This document shows, piece by piece, positions 34,982-43,315 of a DNA stretch of 64,000 bases (position 1 is the first letter of the stretch; every line of letters starts with the position of its first letter). The DNA is from Algicoccus sp048820935 (GTDB lineage: Bacteria > Pseudomonadota > Gammaproteobacteria > Burkholderiales > Burkholderiaceae_B). The notes under the pieces are model-generated. The model worked only from the letters and a program-made list of their open reading frames with translations, was not told the origin of the DNA and made no database searches. A program made the position numbers and the translations under genes. Location of the stretch: positions 1-64,000 of the forward strand of contig NZ_JBMERD010000009.1 of NCBI RefSeq assembly GCF_048820935.1, written 5' to 3'.

Positions 34982-36337
34982 TTAAGCCTGCTCTGATTCG
35001 TCCTGTTCAGACGTTTCTGGCTCAGGTTGTGCTGTGCCCATGATTTCATCAAATGAGACAGCTTTCGGTGTAACTTTGGCTTGCGCCATAATGTGTTCGA
35101 CCACATTGTCCTCAAGCACCACGGCTTCGATTTCAGCACGACGCTCAGCATCGGACAGATAGTAGCCAACCACTTCGGCAGGATCTTCGTAGTTCTGTGC
35201 AAACGCTTCGATTTTGGCACGAACTTGCTCAGGCTTGGCTTGCAACTCAGCTTTTTCAACCAAAGCAGCCAGCAAGAGACCCAGCTTCACACGACGGGTT
35301 GCTTCTTCCTCAAACAATTCTTCAGGAATTGGCATTTTGTCCACATCGGGCATACCGCGTGAACGCAGCTCTTCACGAGCAGCTTGCACACGACCAGCCA
35401 CTTCTTGTTGAACCAGTGCTTTAGGCACATCAAAAGTCACGGCTTGCAGCAATGCATTCATCACGCTGTCTTTTGAGCGAGCGCTTGTACGTGCACTGAC
35501 TTCGCGTTCGATGTTCTGACGAATTTCTTCCATCAGTTTTTCAACATCGCCTTCAGCCTGACCTAATGCACGTGCAAAATCGGCATCCACTTCAGGCAAT
35601 TCAGGGCGCATCACAGCTTTCACAGTCACAGTAAACTCAGCGGTTTTACCAGCCAGATGTTCAGCTTGATAGTCCTCAGGGAAAGTCAATGGGAAAGTTT
35701 TGCTTTCACCTGCTTTCAAACCCTGAACGGCTTCTTCAAACTCGGCGAGCATGCGGCCTTTACCGACCTGGAACACGAAATCGTCAGCGGTACCGCCGTC
35801 AAAAGCCACATCATCCAGTTTGCCAACAAAGTCAACTTTGACTTGATCGCCATCCTGAGTTGCACGACCTTCTTCTTCGACGTATTCGGTGCGTTGTTCA
35901 CGCAAAATATCAATGGTTTTTTCGATGGCTTCATCACCGACTTCACACGTTGTTTGTGTGATTTCCAGCTCACCCAACTCGGGCACTTCAACGTCCGGAT
36001 AGATTTCGAAGGTCGCAAGGAACGACAGCACGTCATCTGCGACGTCTTCTGTTTTAGGTTCCACGCTGGGAGCACCTGCAATCCGCAAACCCGTCTTGTC
36101 GAGTGCGTCGCCGATGGCCTCGCCCACCAGTTGATTGATGACATCGTAACGAATACCAGGCCCATGGCTGCGCTCAAGCATTGACATCGGCACCTTACCA
36201 GGACGGAATCCAGGTGCTTTAGCCGTACGAGCGACTTGTTTGAGTTCCTGGCTGACTTGCTTCTCAACGTCCGCCATCTGAACGGTTACTTCGATTCGGC
36301 GCTCAAGGCCTGTCAATGTTTCAACCTCAGGTTGCAT
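34982..36337 (-). CDS. tig: Trigger factor
   Basis: A ribosome-bound chaperone and prolyl isomerase. N-terminal ribosome-binding signature GFRPGKVPMSML, a central FKBP domain (DGDQVKVDFVGKLDDVAFDG) and a C-terminal chaperone domain ending in an acidic tail. The start is ATG 36335-36337 (MQPEVETLTG) after GGTGG; a GTG four codons upstream is less likely. 451 residues. It leads the tig-clpP-clpX-lon cluster, just downstream of a tRNA-Leu gene. Confidence 0.96.
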   Translation of the reverse strand: MQPEVETLTGLERRIEVTVQMADVEKQVSQELKQVARTAKAPGFRPGKVPMSMLERSHGPGIRYDVINQLVGEAIGDALDKTGLRIAGAPSVEPKTEDVADDVLSFLATFEIYPDVEVPELGELEITQTTCEVGDEAIEKTIDILREQRTEYVEEEGRATQDGDQVKVDFVGKLDDVAFDGGTADDFVFQVGKGRMLAEFEEAVQGLKAGESKTFPLTFPEDYQAEHLAGKTAEFTVTVKAVMRPELPEVDADFARALGQAEGDVEKLMEEIRQNIEREVSARTSARSKDSVMNALLQAVTFDVPKALVQQEVAGRVQAAREELRSRGMPDVDKMPIPEELFEEEATRRVKLGLLLAALVEKAELQAKPEQVRAKIEAFAQNYEDPAEVVGYYLSDAERRAEIEAVVLEDNVVEHIMAQAKVTPKAVSFDEIMGTAQPEPETSEQDESEQA

Positions 36338-36407
36338 AAAGATAACCACCGATTGGATTGTGACGGGACTCGCGTCTAAATTGTCCCGCGCTGTTATTGG
36401 AAGAATT

Positions 36408-36494
36408 TGGTGCGAAGGGCGGGACTCGAACCCGCACGCCCGTGAAGGCGTCAGGACCTAAACCTGGTGCGTCTACCAATTTCGCCACCTTCGC
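36408..36494 (-). tRNA. tRNA-Leu (anticodon TAG)
   Basis: 87 bases on the minus strand including an encoded CCA. The acceptor stem GCGAAGG pairs with CCTTCGC, the D-arm contains AAATTGGTAGACGC, the anticodon loop TTTAGGT has TAG at 36458-36460, a long variable arm marks a class II tRNA, and the T-arm reads GGGTTCGAGTCCC. The anticodon stem is CCAGG/CCTGA, leaving one C-A mismatch at 27-43. Reads CUA (and likely other CUN) codons. Confidence 0.95.
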
Positions 36495-36861
36495 TTAAAT
36501 CATCAGAAACAGAATTGTAACGCACAGATTCCTTCTGTTTCGTACCACCTAAAAACGCTGAATATAAAAACTTATTTTGCAGCGAATCTGCCATCATAAC
36601 AAAAATTGAACCAACATATAAACGAGAACCCTTACATTGCCTTCAAATTCACTAAAAAAGCTTAAAACATTCAGAGCTTCCTAAGCAACAGTCAATACAA
36701 ATCAAATGATTAACCTGATTCAAGGCCATAATGATTGACCTTCTGACAAATATCAGCATGACATTCCGAACCGCATAAATCGATGTTATTTTTCTGTACT
36801 GCGATCATTCTTTCGCAGATCTCAGCCCATTCTTTTAAATCGCTTTTGATGACAATTTGCT
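36495..36861. other. Intergenic region between tRNA-Leu and dapC
   Basis: About 370 bp, AT-rich, with no supportable gene. It should carry the leftward promoter for tRNA-Leu/tig and the rightward dapC promoter, but I could not single out convincing boxes. Confidence 0.5.
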
Positions 36862-38067
36862 ATGACCAACCCCCGTATGAACTTGCTCCAGGCGTATCCA
36901 TTTGAAAAATTACGCAAACTGCTCATAAGCACCCGTCCGCAAGACACTGGCTTACCCCTTGTTGATTTATCCGTCGGTGAGCCCAAACATCCTGCGCCGG
37001 AAGCTGTCAGACGCGCCATGGTCGATGCGCTGGATGGTTTATCCACCTATCCGCCGACTCAGGGTGACAAGTCATTACGTGAAGCAATAAGTCAGTGGCT
37101 GCATACTCGTTATCAGATACCTGCACCCGATGCCAACACCATGGTGTTGCCGATTTTAGGTTCGCGCGAAGCGCTGTTTGCCATCGCACAAGTTGTCATC
37201 GACAACACGCAAGAAAAGGCGACAGTCGTCTGCCCTAACCCTTTTTATCAGATCTATGAAGGCGCAACCTTACTAGCTGGCGCTCAGCCTTACTACATTG
37301 CGAGTCTTCCAGAAAACCATCAGCTTTGTGATTGGCGAAGCGTGCCTGAAGATGTCTGGAAAAACACGCAGCTGGTCTACACCTGCAGCCCAGGCAACCC
37401 TGCGGGCAGCGTCATGCCACTCTCACAATGGCGTGATCTATTTGAGCTATCTGATAAGTATGGTTTTGTGATCGCATCGGATGAGTGCTATAGCGAAATC
37501 TATTTTGATGAAAACAATCCACCCCTAGGCGGACTCCAGGCCGCGCACCAGCTCGGACGCGCAGACTTCACGAATCTATTGGCTTTCTCTAGCCTATCCA
37601 AACGCTCAAATTTACCTGGCTTGCGATCCGGGTTTGTGGCCGGTGATGCGCGTTTGATTGAACAATTCTTGCTCTACCGTACTTATCACGGCAGTGCCAT
37701 GTCTCCCATTGTGAGCGCCGCAAGTCTTGCTGCTTGGCAAGACGAAACACACGTACTAGCCAATCGGCAGGCTTATCACGAAAAGTTTGCGGCGGTCGTT
37801 CCCATTCTCCAAGAAGCCTTTGATGTTCAGCAACCAGATGCTTCGTTTTATCTCTGGATGAATGTCGGTGAAGACGATACGAAGTTTGTCCATGATCTAC
37901 TGGATCAGCAAGCTGTTCGAATTTTGGCTGGTAGCTACGTGAGCCGTGAAATCGATGGCTTAAATCCCGGAACTGGCTTTGTGCGCATCGCGCTTGTGGC
38001 GCCTTTGGATGAATGCATCGAAGGCGCAAAAAGAATAGTGCAATTCGCCCGCAATCGACGCTCATAA
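36862..38067 (+). CDS. dapC: Succinyldiaminopimelate transaminase DapC
   Basis: 401 residues, class I PLP aminotransferase. Segments: VDLSVGEPKHPAP near the N-terminus, the Asn/Pro site YTCSPGNPAGSV, DECYSEIYF and the PLP Lys in FSSLSKRSNLPGLRSGF. It makes N-succinyl-LL-diaminopimelate in lysine and peptidoglycan synthesis. The following genes dapD and dapE, the previous and next steps of the same branch, support DapC over a general aminotransferase. Confidence 0.92.
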   Translation: MTNPRMNLLQAYPFEKLRKLLISTRPQDTGLPLVDLSVGEPKHPAPEAVRRAMVDALDGLSTYPPTQGDKSLREAISQWLHTRYQIPAPDANTMVLPILGSREALFAIAQVVIDNTQEKATVVCPNPFYQIYEGATLLAGAQPYYIASLPENHQLCDWRSVPEDVWKNTQLVYTCSPGNPAGSVMPLSQWRDLFELSDKYGFVIASDECYSEIYFDENNPPLGGLQAAHQLGRADFTNLLAFSSLSKRSNLPGLRSGFVAGDARLIEQFLLYRTYHGSAMSPIVSAASLAAWQDETHVLANRQAYHEKFAAVVPILQEAFDVQQPDASFYLWMNVGEDDTKFVHDLLDQQAVRILAGSYVSREIDGLNPGTGFVRIALVAPLDECIEGAKRIVQFARNRRS

Positions 38068-38328
38068 CCATCTCCTCAGAAAAATGGCAGGCAAATCAGA
38101 CAAAACTCACGGTCATCACACTGTTCAAAAAGTCTGGTTTACCTTTAAAAAACCCACATGAAACAAACACTTTGCCGTTAAAATCATCAAGCATTTCGCA
38201 GTGTTCTATTAATTTAACGATCAGCTACCAATACAGATCTGTAAAACCAACGCAACGCTTCTGACAAACGAGTCAGGATCGATGTGCTTTTTTCTTTTTT
38301 CTTTTATTTACTTTTTGGCTTGATCCGC

Positions 38329-39150
38329 ATGACGCAAGATCTTCAAAACATCATCGAAACCGCTTGGAATGAGTGCCAAGCACTTCACTCAAACACAGTA
38401 AGCGCCCAAACGCGCGACGCCATTGAACACACGATTCAAGCACTCGACAGTGGCACCCTTCGTGTCGCAGAAAAAATCAACCAAGAGTGGATCGTCCACC
38501 AATGGCTCAAGAAAGCCGTCTTACTGTCATTTCGTATTCAAGACAATCAAGTGATGGGTCAAGCACCTTTGCAATATTTTGATAAGGTCCCTCTAAAATT
38601 TGAGAACTTTGATCAAAAAGATTTCAATGCGGCTGGCTACCGAGTGGTACCACCTGCGGTTGTACGTAGAGGTGCCTACATCGGTCGCAATGCGGTTTTA
38701 ATGCCTTCGTATGTCAACATCGGCGCCTGGGTCGGTGAAGGCAGCATGATCGACACTTGGGCCACCGTGGGAAGCTGCGCACAAATTGGCAAACATGTTC
38801 ACCTGTCAGGTGGAGTTGGAATTGGTGGGGTTCTTGAACCCTTACAAGCGAACCCGACTATCATTGAGGACAATTGCTTTATTGGTGCTCGATCAGAAAT
38901 CGTCGAAGGCGTCATTGTGGAAGAAAACGCTGTTTTGGCGATGGGCGTTTATCTGTCTCAAAGCACTCGGATTTACAACCGAGAAACTGGCGAAGTAACC
39001 TATGGACGCATTCCGTCAGGCGCAGTCGTTGTCCCTGGCTCGATGCCGGCTGCAGATGGTTCTCACAGTTTGGCTTGCGCTGTCATCGTCAAACGAGTCG
39101 ATGCACAAACACGTCAGAAAACAAGCATTAACGACTTACTCAGGGCATAG
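38329..39150 (+). CDS. dapD: 2,3,4,5-tetrahydropyridine-2,6-dicarboxylate N-succinyltransferase
   Basis: 273 residues starting at MTQDLQNIIETAW; an in-frame upstream ATG at 38284 would add a hydrophobic run encoded by a T-rich leader and is rejected. A left-handed beta helix of hexapeptide repeats begins near VVRRGAYIGRNAVLMPSY, followed by GSMIDTWATVGSCAQIG and GVGIGGVLEP, as in all DapD. It succinylates the cyclic intermediate of the diaminopimelate pathway. About 260 bp separate it from dapC, and dapE follows after 45 bp. Confidence 0.95.
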   Translation: MTQDLQNIIETAWNECQALHSNTVSAQTRDAIEHTIQALDSGTLRVAEKINQEWIVHQWLKKAVLLSFRIQDNQVMGQAPLQYFDKVPLKFENFDQKDFNAAGYRVVPPAVVRRGAYIGRNAVLMPSYVNIGAWVGEGSMIDTWATVGSCAQIGKHVHLSGGVGIGGVLEPLQANPTIIEDNCFIGARSEIVEGVIVEENAVLAMGVYLSQSTRIYNRETGEVTYGRIPSGAVVVPGSMPAADGSHSLACAVIVKRVDAQTRQKTSINDLLRA

Positions 39151-39195
39151 CGCACCCCACTCTACAAATACAAAAATCCACACTAAAGGTTAACC

Positions 39196-40353
39196 ATGTC
39201 CACTTCACCTTTCTCAGAGTCCTCCACTTTGATGCTTTCCAAAGCGCTGATCGCCTGCCCCTCGGTCACACCCGATGACGCTGGCTGCCAGTCTCTTTTA
39301 ATGAAACATCTAAGTCCACTTGGCTTTTCCGCTGAAACCTTGAGCCGTGGAGGTGTGACTAACCTTTGGGCGCGTAAAGGCACTCAAAGCCCTGTCCTTG
39401 TTTTTGCAGGTCATACCGATGTTGTGCCAACCGGACCTGTTGAACAGTGGCGACACGACCCATTTGATCCGGTTATTGAGGATGGCAAGCTTTACGGACG
39501 GGGTGCAGCGGATATGAAATCCTCGATTGCCGCGTTTGTGGTGGCTGTTCAAGAGTTCGTTGAACAACATCCCAATCATGCGGGTTCAATCGCATTTCTG
39601 ATTACTTCTGACGAAGAAGGCCCTGCAATCGATGGCACTGTCATGGTTTGCGATGCGCTTAAAGCTCGTGATGAAACCATCGACTATTGCATTGTGGGTG
39701 AACCCAGTTCTGTATCACAACTGGGCGACACCATCAAAAATGGCCGACGAGGCTCTTTGTCAGGCAAGCTCATAATTCGTGGCATTCAAGGACACATTGC
39801 CTATCCTCATTTGGCGCGCAACCCAATTCATGAGATGGTGCCGGCTCTACAAGCACTCACCCAAGAGGTTTGGGATCAAGGCAATGATTATTTTCCAGCA
39901 ACCAGCTTTCAAGTCTCAAATATTCATGCAGGTACGGGTGCAGGCAATGTCATTCCAGGTCATGTCGAGATTGATTTCAATTTTCGTTTCTCAACAGAAA
40001 ACACGCCTGAAACGCTGCAATCCCGCGTCCACCAAATTTTAGATACTTTAAAACTGGATTACACACTGGAATGGACCATCGGCGGTTTGCCTTTTTTAAC
40101 ACGACAAGGCACACTCAGCGACGCACTGACTCAGGCCATCCAAGCAGAAACCGGAATTCAGACACAACTCTCCACCAGTGGTGGCACATCGGATGGTCGG
40201 TTTATTGCCCAAATCTGTCCGCAAGTTATCGAATTCGGTCCTCTCAACGCCACAATTCATCAAATCAATGAACATGTCGTAGTCAAGGATCTGGATAGCC
40301 TTAAAAACATTTATCGTCGAACCTTAGAACTCTTACTGGAAACTTCTGCGTAA
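39196..40353 (+). CDS. dapE: Succinyl-diaminopimelate desuccinylase
   Basis: 385 residues, M20 metallopeptidase. Zinc ligands: VFAGHTDVVPTGP (His), GRGAADMKSS (bridging Asp), SDEEGPAIDGT (Glu pair), and the C-terminal ATIHQINEHV (His). The catalytic dimerisation domain shows KNGRRGSLSGKL. AAAGG precedes the ATG. It ends TAATG, shared with the prmB start. Confidence 0.96.
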   Translation: MSTSPFSESSTLMLSKALIACPSVTPDDAGCQSLLMKHLSPLGFSAETLSRGGVTNLWARKGTQSPVLVFAGHTDVVPTGPVEQWRHDPFDPVIEDGKLYGRGAADMKSSIAAFVVAVQEFVEQHPNHAGSIAFLITSDEEGPAIDGTVMVCDALKARDETIDYCIVGEPSSVSQLGDTIKNGRRGSLSGKLIIRGIQGHIAYPHLARNPIHEMVPALQALTQEVWDQGNDYFPATSFQVSNIHAGTGAGNVIPGHVEIDFNFRFSTENTPETLQSRVHQILDTLKLDYTLEWTIGGLPFLTRQGTLSDALTQAIQAETGIQTQLSTSGGTSDGRFIAQICPQVIEFGPLNATIHQINEHVVVKDLDSLKNIYRRTLELLLETSA

Positions 40354-41288
40354 TGATGCAACACAATTCGCAACAAGCCATCGAACATCTTCTCACGATC
40401 CGAGATTGGATTCGTTTTGGTGTGAGCTGGCTCAATCAAAGTCAGGCTCACTTTGGTCAAGGCACTGACAATGCACAAGATGACAGCATTTTTCTAGTTC
40501 TAGGTACATTGTCGTTACCACTCGATGAGCTCGACCCCTATCTGGACGCAAGGCTATTACAGACCGAACGTGAGCAACTTTTTGAAGCTTTTCGACGCCG
40601 CTGTATTGAACGCGAACCCACCGCATACATTCTAGGTCAAACTTGGCTTCAAGGTTTATCATTCCGCGTCAGTCCCGATGTACTGATTCCACGCTCCCCC
40701 ATTTCGGAGTTGATTGCACAAGGTCTAGAACCTTGGCTTGAAATTTCACCCACACAGATTCTTGAAGCCTGCACTGGCAGTGGCTGTTTAGCCATTCTTG
40801 CAGCGCTGACTTTTGAAGAAGCAAACGTTGTGGCCACTGATATTTCACCTAAAGCGCTAGAGGTTGCAACTCTAAACGTCGCGGACTACGAACTCCAAGA
40901 CCGGATTTCGTTGGTAAAAACTGATTTACTGCAAGACATCGCCCCAGATCCCGTGTTTGACTTAATTATTTGCAACCCACCCTATGTCAATACACAGTCC
41001 ATGCGTGCACTACCCAAAGAGTTTTTGCACGAACCCGATCTGGCGTTAGCTGGTGGCACCGAAGGCATGGACTTGGTCATTCCACTTCTAGAGCAGGTAA
41101 GCACACGTCTCAAGTCCGATGGCTGGCTTTTGCTGGAAATTGGCAATGAGCAAGCCTATTTTGAAGCCATGTTCCCCAAACTAAATCCCATTTGGCTGCA
41201 AACTGCAAATGCCGATAATCAAATCATGCTGCTTAGTGCAAAGCAACTTCAGGATGTGACTGCGATCACACCGAACAGGACTGTTTGA
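40353..41288 (+). CDS. prmB: 50S ribosomal protein L3 N5-glutamine methyltransferase PrmB
   Basis: 311 residues, SAM-dependent. The N-terminal helical domain contains EPTAYILGQTWLQGL; the Rossmann domain has the SAM motif LEACTGSGCLAILAA and the Gln-binding NPPYV (in LIICNPPYVNTQSM). The order of features and the sequence LIPRSPISELI favour PrmB over the RF methylase PrmC. The start overlaps the dapE stop (TAATG); an ATG three bases later is equally possible. Confidence 0.92.
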   Translation: MMQHNSQQAIEHLLTIRDWIRFGVSWLNQSQAHFGQGTDNAQDDSIFLVLGTLSLPLDELDPYLDARLLQTEREQLFEAFRRRCIEREPTAYILGQTWLQGLSFRVSPDVLIPRSPISELIAQGLEPWLEISPTQILEACTGSGCLAILAALTFEEANVVATDISPKALEVATLNVADYELQDRISLVKTDLLQDIAPDPVFDLIICNPPYVNTQSMRALPKEFLHEPDLALAGGTEGMDLVIPLLEQVSTRLKSDGWLLLEIGNEQAYFEAMFPKLNPIWLQTANADNQIMLLSAKQLQDVTAITPNRTV

Positions 41289-41289
41289 T

Positions 41290-43218
41290 GTGATTAAAGC
41301 TTCTGATTTAACGTTGTATCGCGGTAGTCGTTGTTTATTGCAAGATGCGAGCTTTGTGGTTCATGACGGTGAACGAGTCGGTTTAGTTGGTCGCAATGGT
41401 TGTGGCAAAACCTCACTCATCACTGCCTTATATGGACAGTTAGACATCGATCAAGGCCGCCTAGAAATCGCAGCTGACTGGCGTTTATCTTGGGTCGAAC
41501 AAAACATACAGAGCCTAGACAAACCCGCCCGCGAACACGTTATTGATGGTGATCGACGCTTACGTGTTTTGCAAGCAGAACGCGCGCAAGCAACCGATCC
41601 CAATGAAATCGCCCGACTTGAAATAGAACTTGAACAAGCCGGTGCTTGGCAAGCGAACTCTCGCGCAGAAACCTTACTATCAGGCCTAGGATTTGCGCCT
41701 GATGAGTGGCTCAATCCGGTTGGTACGTTCTCGGGTGGCTGGCAAATGCGCCTCAATCTAGCGCAAGCGCTGATGGCGACTTCAGACCTACTTTTACTAG
41801 ACGAACCCACCAACCATCTGGATTTAGATGCAACACTTTGGCTTGAACGCTGGCTAACCTCATATCAAGGTACGGTCGTTCTGATTTCACACGATGTGGA
41901 GTTTCTTGATTCGGTGTGCAATGTCATTTTGCATATTGAGCATCAAAAAGTTGAACGTTATCGCGGCAACTATCAGGCTTTTATTCGCCAACATGCGGAG
42001 CGATCACGACAAGCCCATCAGATTTATGAGCGTCAAACTCGTGAAGCAGCCAGACTACAAGGCTTTATTGATCGCTTCCGAGCCAAAGCGACCAAAGCAC
42101 GGCAAGCACAAAGTCGTGTCAAGGCTTTAGCCCGCATTCAGGCTGTTGCCCCACCCGAAAGTGAATCTTCGATCGAAATCCGTATCCCTGAACCCGATCA
42201 CAGTCCGCATATTCTGATGCGTTTGAAAGACGTTCAAGCAGGTTACCGAGATTCAAGCGATCAACCACATCCCATTTTGGAAGACATTCAAATTCGGATC
42301 GAAGCACAGGATCGAATCGGTGTGCTTGGTGTGAACGGCGCCGGGAAATCTACCTTGTTAAAAACATTGGCGGGTGAGCTGTCTGCACTCGCCGGTGAAG
42401 TCGAACGCGGGCAAGGTTTAAAGATTGGTTACTTTGCGCAACAACAAATGTCCCAACTAGATGCACAGGCTACTCCCCTGCAACATCTATTACGACTTGC
42501 TCCAGAAGCGCGTGAACAGGATCTGCGCAGTTATTTGGCGCAATACGGCTTTGTTGGCGACAAAACACTTGAGCCTGTGGGACCATTTTCTGGTGGAGAG
42601 AAATCTCGTCTAGCCCTCGCAATCGTGCTGTGGCACCGCCCTAACCTTTTAGTGTTGGATGAACCCACAAACCACTTGGACATTGAGACACGTCATGCAC
42701 TGACGGTCGGTCTGGCACAGAGTGAAGCGGCTTTGCTTTTGGTTTCTCACGATCGACACTTATTACGCACCACCGTCGATCAATTCTGGTTAGTGGCCAA
42801 CGGCACTGTGCAAGATTTTGAGGGAGATCTGGACGATTATCGTCAGTTCATCCTGCAAAAATCGAATCGCACACCCAAGAACGAAACAAATGGGGATACT
42901 GACAGCACAGACCGTAAAACCATTCGTCGACAACAAGCACAACAACGCCAAGCGCTTGCACAGCAACGACGACCGCTAGAAAAAGCCTTAAAGGTCATCG
43001 AATCAGATTTGGAGAAAATCCAGACTCGCGTACAAAGCATTGAAACTCAGATGCAAGATCCTGCGTTTTATGATGAAGCGACTCGTTCAGACGAACGTGA
43101 AAGCACTCTGAAAGAACATGGTCAGCTAAGCGCACAAGCCTCAGAACTTGAAGCAAAATGGCTGGACCTCATGCAAGAAATCGAAACACTCGAACAAACG
43201 ATGACACCAGAGATTTAG
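41290..43218 (+). CDS. ABC-F family ATPase, YheS-like
   Basis: 642 residues with two ABC cassettes in one chain and no membrane segment. Walker A motifs GRNGCGKTSL and GVNGAGKSTL; signatures TFSGGWQMRLNLAQAL and PFSGGEKSRLALAIVL; Walker B LLLLDEPTNHLDLDA and LLVLDEPTNHLDIET. The linker (about residues 235-290) is basic and helical, and the C-terminal 100 residues form a Gln/Arg/Glu-rich coiled coil, as in YheS. ABC-F proteins bind the ribosomal E site and relieve stalls. GTG start directly after the prmB stop. A terminator follows. Confidence 0.9.
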   Translation: MIKASDLTLYRGSRCLLQDASFVVHDGERVGLVGRNGCGKTSLITALYGQLDIDQGRLEIAADWRLSWVEQNIQSLDKPAREHVIDGDRRLRVLQAERAQATDPNEIARLEIELEQAGAWQANSRAETLLSGLGFAPDEWLNPVGTFSGGWQMRLNLAQALMATSDLLLLDEPTNHLDLDATLWLERWLTSYQGTVVLISHDVEFLDSVCNVILHIEHQKVERYRGNYQAFIRQHAERSRQAHQIYERQTREAARLQGFIDRFRAKATKARQAQSRVKALARIQAVAPPESESSIEIRIPEPDHSPHILMRLKDVQAGYRDSSDQPHPILEDIQIRIEAQDRIGVLGVNGAGKSTLLKTLAGELSALAGEVERGQGLKIGYFAQQQMSQLDAQATPLQHLLRLAPEAREQDLRSYLAQYGFVGDKTLEPVGPFSGGEKSRLALAIVLWHRPNLLVLDEPTNHLDIETRHALTVGLAQSEAALLLVSHDRHLLRTTVDQFWLVANGTVQDFEGDLDDYRQFILQKSNRTPKNETNGDTDSTDRKTIRRQQAQQRQALAQQRRPLEKALKVIESDLEKIQTRVQSIETQMQDPAFYDEATRSDERESTLKEHGQLSAQASELEAKWLDLMQEIETLEQTMTPEI

Positions 43219-43257
43219 ACAAGCGCGGACCGAGAGAAAACGCGCCATCTAATGTGT

Positions 43258-43297
43258 AAATGGCTGGATGCAAATCAGTGTCTGCATCCAGCCATTT
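43258..43297. terminator. Intrinsic terminator between the ABC-F gene and uvrD
   Basis: A perfect 15-bp inverted repeat, AAATGGCTGGATGCA (43258-43272) and TGCATCCAGCCATTT (43283-43297), with a 10-base loop. The A and T ends suit both convergent genes. Confidence 0.85.
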
Positions 43298-43315
43298 TCG
43301 AGACTAAAAGATCAA

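Noticed and set aside
35657..36184. 175-codon rightward open frame
   Set aside because: Lies fully antisense to tig with no ribosome site; composition is that of a reversed coding strand.
38284..38328. Upstream ATG giving DapD a hydrophobic leader
   Set aside because: The leader is encoded by a T-rich tract, is not found in the family, and the start at 38329 gives the standard length.
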